The notes below the pieces were generated by a model. That model ran no database searches. It saw only the letters and a list, made by a program, of their open reading frames with translations, and was not told where the DNA came from. The translations under genes were made by a program, and so were the position numbers. Positions 62,700-64,000 of a stretch of 64,000 bases of DNA are shown here, piece by piece. The DNA is from Adineta steineri (lineage: Eukaryota > Rotifera > Eurotatoria > Adinetida > Adinetidae): assembly GCA_905250115.1 (NCBI GenBank), contig CAJNOI010000153.1:29451-93450 (forward strand), given 5' to 3'. Position 1 is the stretch's first letter; each line of letters opens with the position of its first letter.

Positions 62700-63210
62700 A
62701 ATGGAACAACAAAAATAAATACTAATAATAAAAAATCAAAATCTCGTTCAAAAATTAATAACGATCAATTACAATCACGATTAACTACAAAATCACAAAT
62801 GCCATTATATAACTTACCAAAAATATCTTTACCAAGTAGATTAATAATAATTTAAAGAATTTCTTTATTGTTCATTATTATCATATATATTTAGCTAATG
62901 ATACTGAACCATTAAATTCACAAGTACGTAAATTACTTTCTTCATACAGTATTGGTCAATGCTTGTTTAGTATAGATCAACTCTATGAAATAAAATAAAA
63001 AAACATTTCATTATTTTTTATTTAGGTGAAGCTGTTCCTGATCTTTCTCAAGGTACAATTAGTAAAATACTATCAAAACCTTGACCATGGCATGTATTGA
63101 GCGTAAATGGTCGTGAACCATATATACGTATGTATAGTTGATTTTGTGACACCGACAACGTACAAAAATTACTTGCTTGGAAACAAGAACGAGATAGCAA
63201 AAAAAAGTTT
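62700..63210 (+). pseudogene. CUT-domain (CUX-type) sequence with two in-frame TGA codons
   Basis: Three exon-like blocks follow each other. The first is a basic Ser/Lys/Asn-rich stretch (about 62700-62834, donor GTAGAT). The second is 62895-62969, ending SYSIGQCLFS. The third starts at 63026 and reads EAVPDLSQGTISKILSKP, then TGA (63082-63084), PWHVLSVNGREPYIRMYS, TGA (63139-63141), then FCDTDNVQKLLAWKQERD. LSQG, PWxxLxxxGREPxxRM and NVxKLxxxK are diagnostic of CUT repeats, closest to the third CUT of CUX proteins. The stops fall where CUT domains have a basic residue and a Trp. No homeodomain was found downstream in the window. Confidence 0.8.
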
Positions 63211-63241
63211 TTTTCAATATTTTGTCAATTCATTTGATTTC

Positions 63242-64000
63242 TTTTGTAGTTTTATGTCGTACTGTTCGTCGCTCAAGTATTAAAACTAGTCGTGAGCAAA
63301 CTCAGCTGTTTTAACAAGTGCATTTAAAAAATACAAACAAGAAGAATGGCATGATATATGGTTGTTTCGTTTTCTTTTATTCAGTTCTTTTTCTTTTAGT
63401 TAAACAGATTATAATTTTTGTTTATATTTCGATGTTGTGTGCGCGTGCAATAAATGAAAAAGAATACAGTATATACATCTAACAAAAGAATACTAAATAT
63501 CATATGATTAACCAACATTCCACCGTTTTTGTTGTATTTAACAAAAAACATTTGCGAAAGAAGTTTAATATGTGTGAAATATGATTTTGGTCATTTTTTA
63601 GATAAAAATGGATTATAAACTTATATTCTATACTGCAATAAAAGAACTCAAAGCAATATTATTATGTTTTGGATTACCTCTTATACGCTTCTTCATGCAA
63701 TTTTTGATCGCCAAATATAAAACACGACAACGAAAATCCAATTTTCTTATATGCACGTCAATCGGAAGCTGTGATTTCTTTCATCTTAACCTATGACAGC
63801 ACACAGCCACATTATTGTTTGGAAGAAGTAATCGGCGTATGACAAATCAAGCTCTTAATTCACTTCCTCGCTGCGACTTCATTAATTTGTGCATTGATGG
63901 ACTTATTTAAATATCTTCCGTTTCTCTTAGTTAATTTTATTCACATTGCTGTATCCGCTTGCTCTTTTTATTATCTTGAGGGTGTGAATGTGAGTGTGGG
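63242..64000. other. No gene identified
   Basis: Downstream of the CUT remnant. Open frames such as 63608-63796 are hydrophobic, short and without a recognisable domain. The final 200 bp become less AT-rich but give no coding signal I can support. Confidence 0.45.

Overview
This window is nuclear DNA of an invertebrate animal. The genes are split by many short AT-rich introns, carry AATAAA-type polyadenylation signals and encode unmistakably metazoan products: actin, GARP subunit VPS52, TFIIH p34, mitochondrial TyrRS, PABPN1, JTB, NUPR, RBM24/38 and a class A GPCR. The strong AT bias, compact gene spacing, introns often of 40-70 bp, and splice-acceptor-like tracts directly upstream of many start codons suggest a bdelloid rotifer. 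That assignment is inference; no diagnostic rotifer sequence was identified. Two runs of N (100 and 10 bases) mark assembly gaps.

Layout. 1-3.2 kb: a possible cryptic promoter with a perfect hairpin, then a minus-strand membrane protein with EF-hands. 5-6.6 kb: a two-exon membrane-anchored alpha/beta hydrolase. 8-9.4 kb: actin with a CArG/TATA promoter. 10.1-11.7 kb: ATP synthase subunit f and ZSWIM7 (SWS1). 12.7-13.5 kb: a Ras-like GTPase. 14.9-17.1 kb: a gene fragment cut by the gap, then RBM24/38. 17.2-26.6 kb: three minus-strand genes (VPS52, GTF2H3 and a 506-aa unknown), peppered with small hAT-like inverted-repeat elements that have 8-bp target duplications. 27-32.9 kb: YARS2, then a PPTC7-like phosphatase. 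33.1-39.1 kb: a helical unknown and a peptide-receptor-like GPCR, both minus. 41.9-47.5 kb: an 885-aa six-exon unknown whose 2.1-kb intron holds diverged direct repeats. 49-53 kb: a monoglyceride-lipase-like hydrolase, PABPN1, and divergent JTB. 53.6-57.7 kb: a complete 19-exon lysosomal alpha-mannosidase. 58.7-60.8 kb: a CD225-like two-membrane protein and NUPR. 61.2-63.3 kb: a TA-flanked MITE, a GC-rich anomalous block, and a CUT-domain (CUX-type) sequence with two in-frame TGA codons.

Most genes are housekeeping functions without obvious joint pathways. Shared promoters are likely at 26625-27017 (506-aa unknown/YARS2) and 52046-52568 (PABPN1/JTB). RBM24/38 and VPS52 converge with stop codons 85 bp apart. 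Exon models were built by hand from GT-AG sites, reading-frame continuity and similarity to remembered families, and every multi-exon model given as complete closes in frame. The most unusual items are the interrupted CUT locus, the GC-rich block beside it, the mobile-element cluster at 17.9-24.0 kb, and three large proteins without a recognised family.
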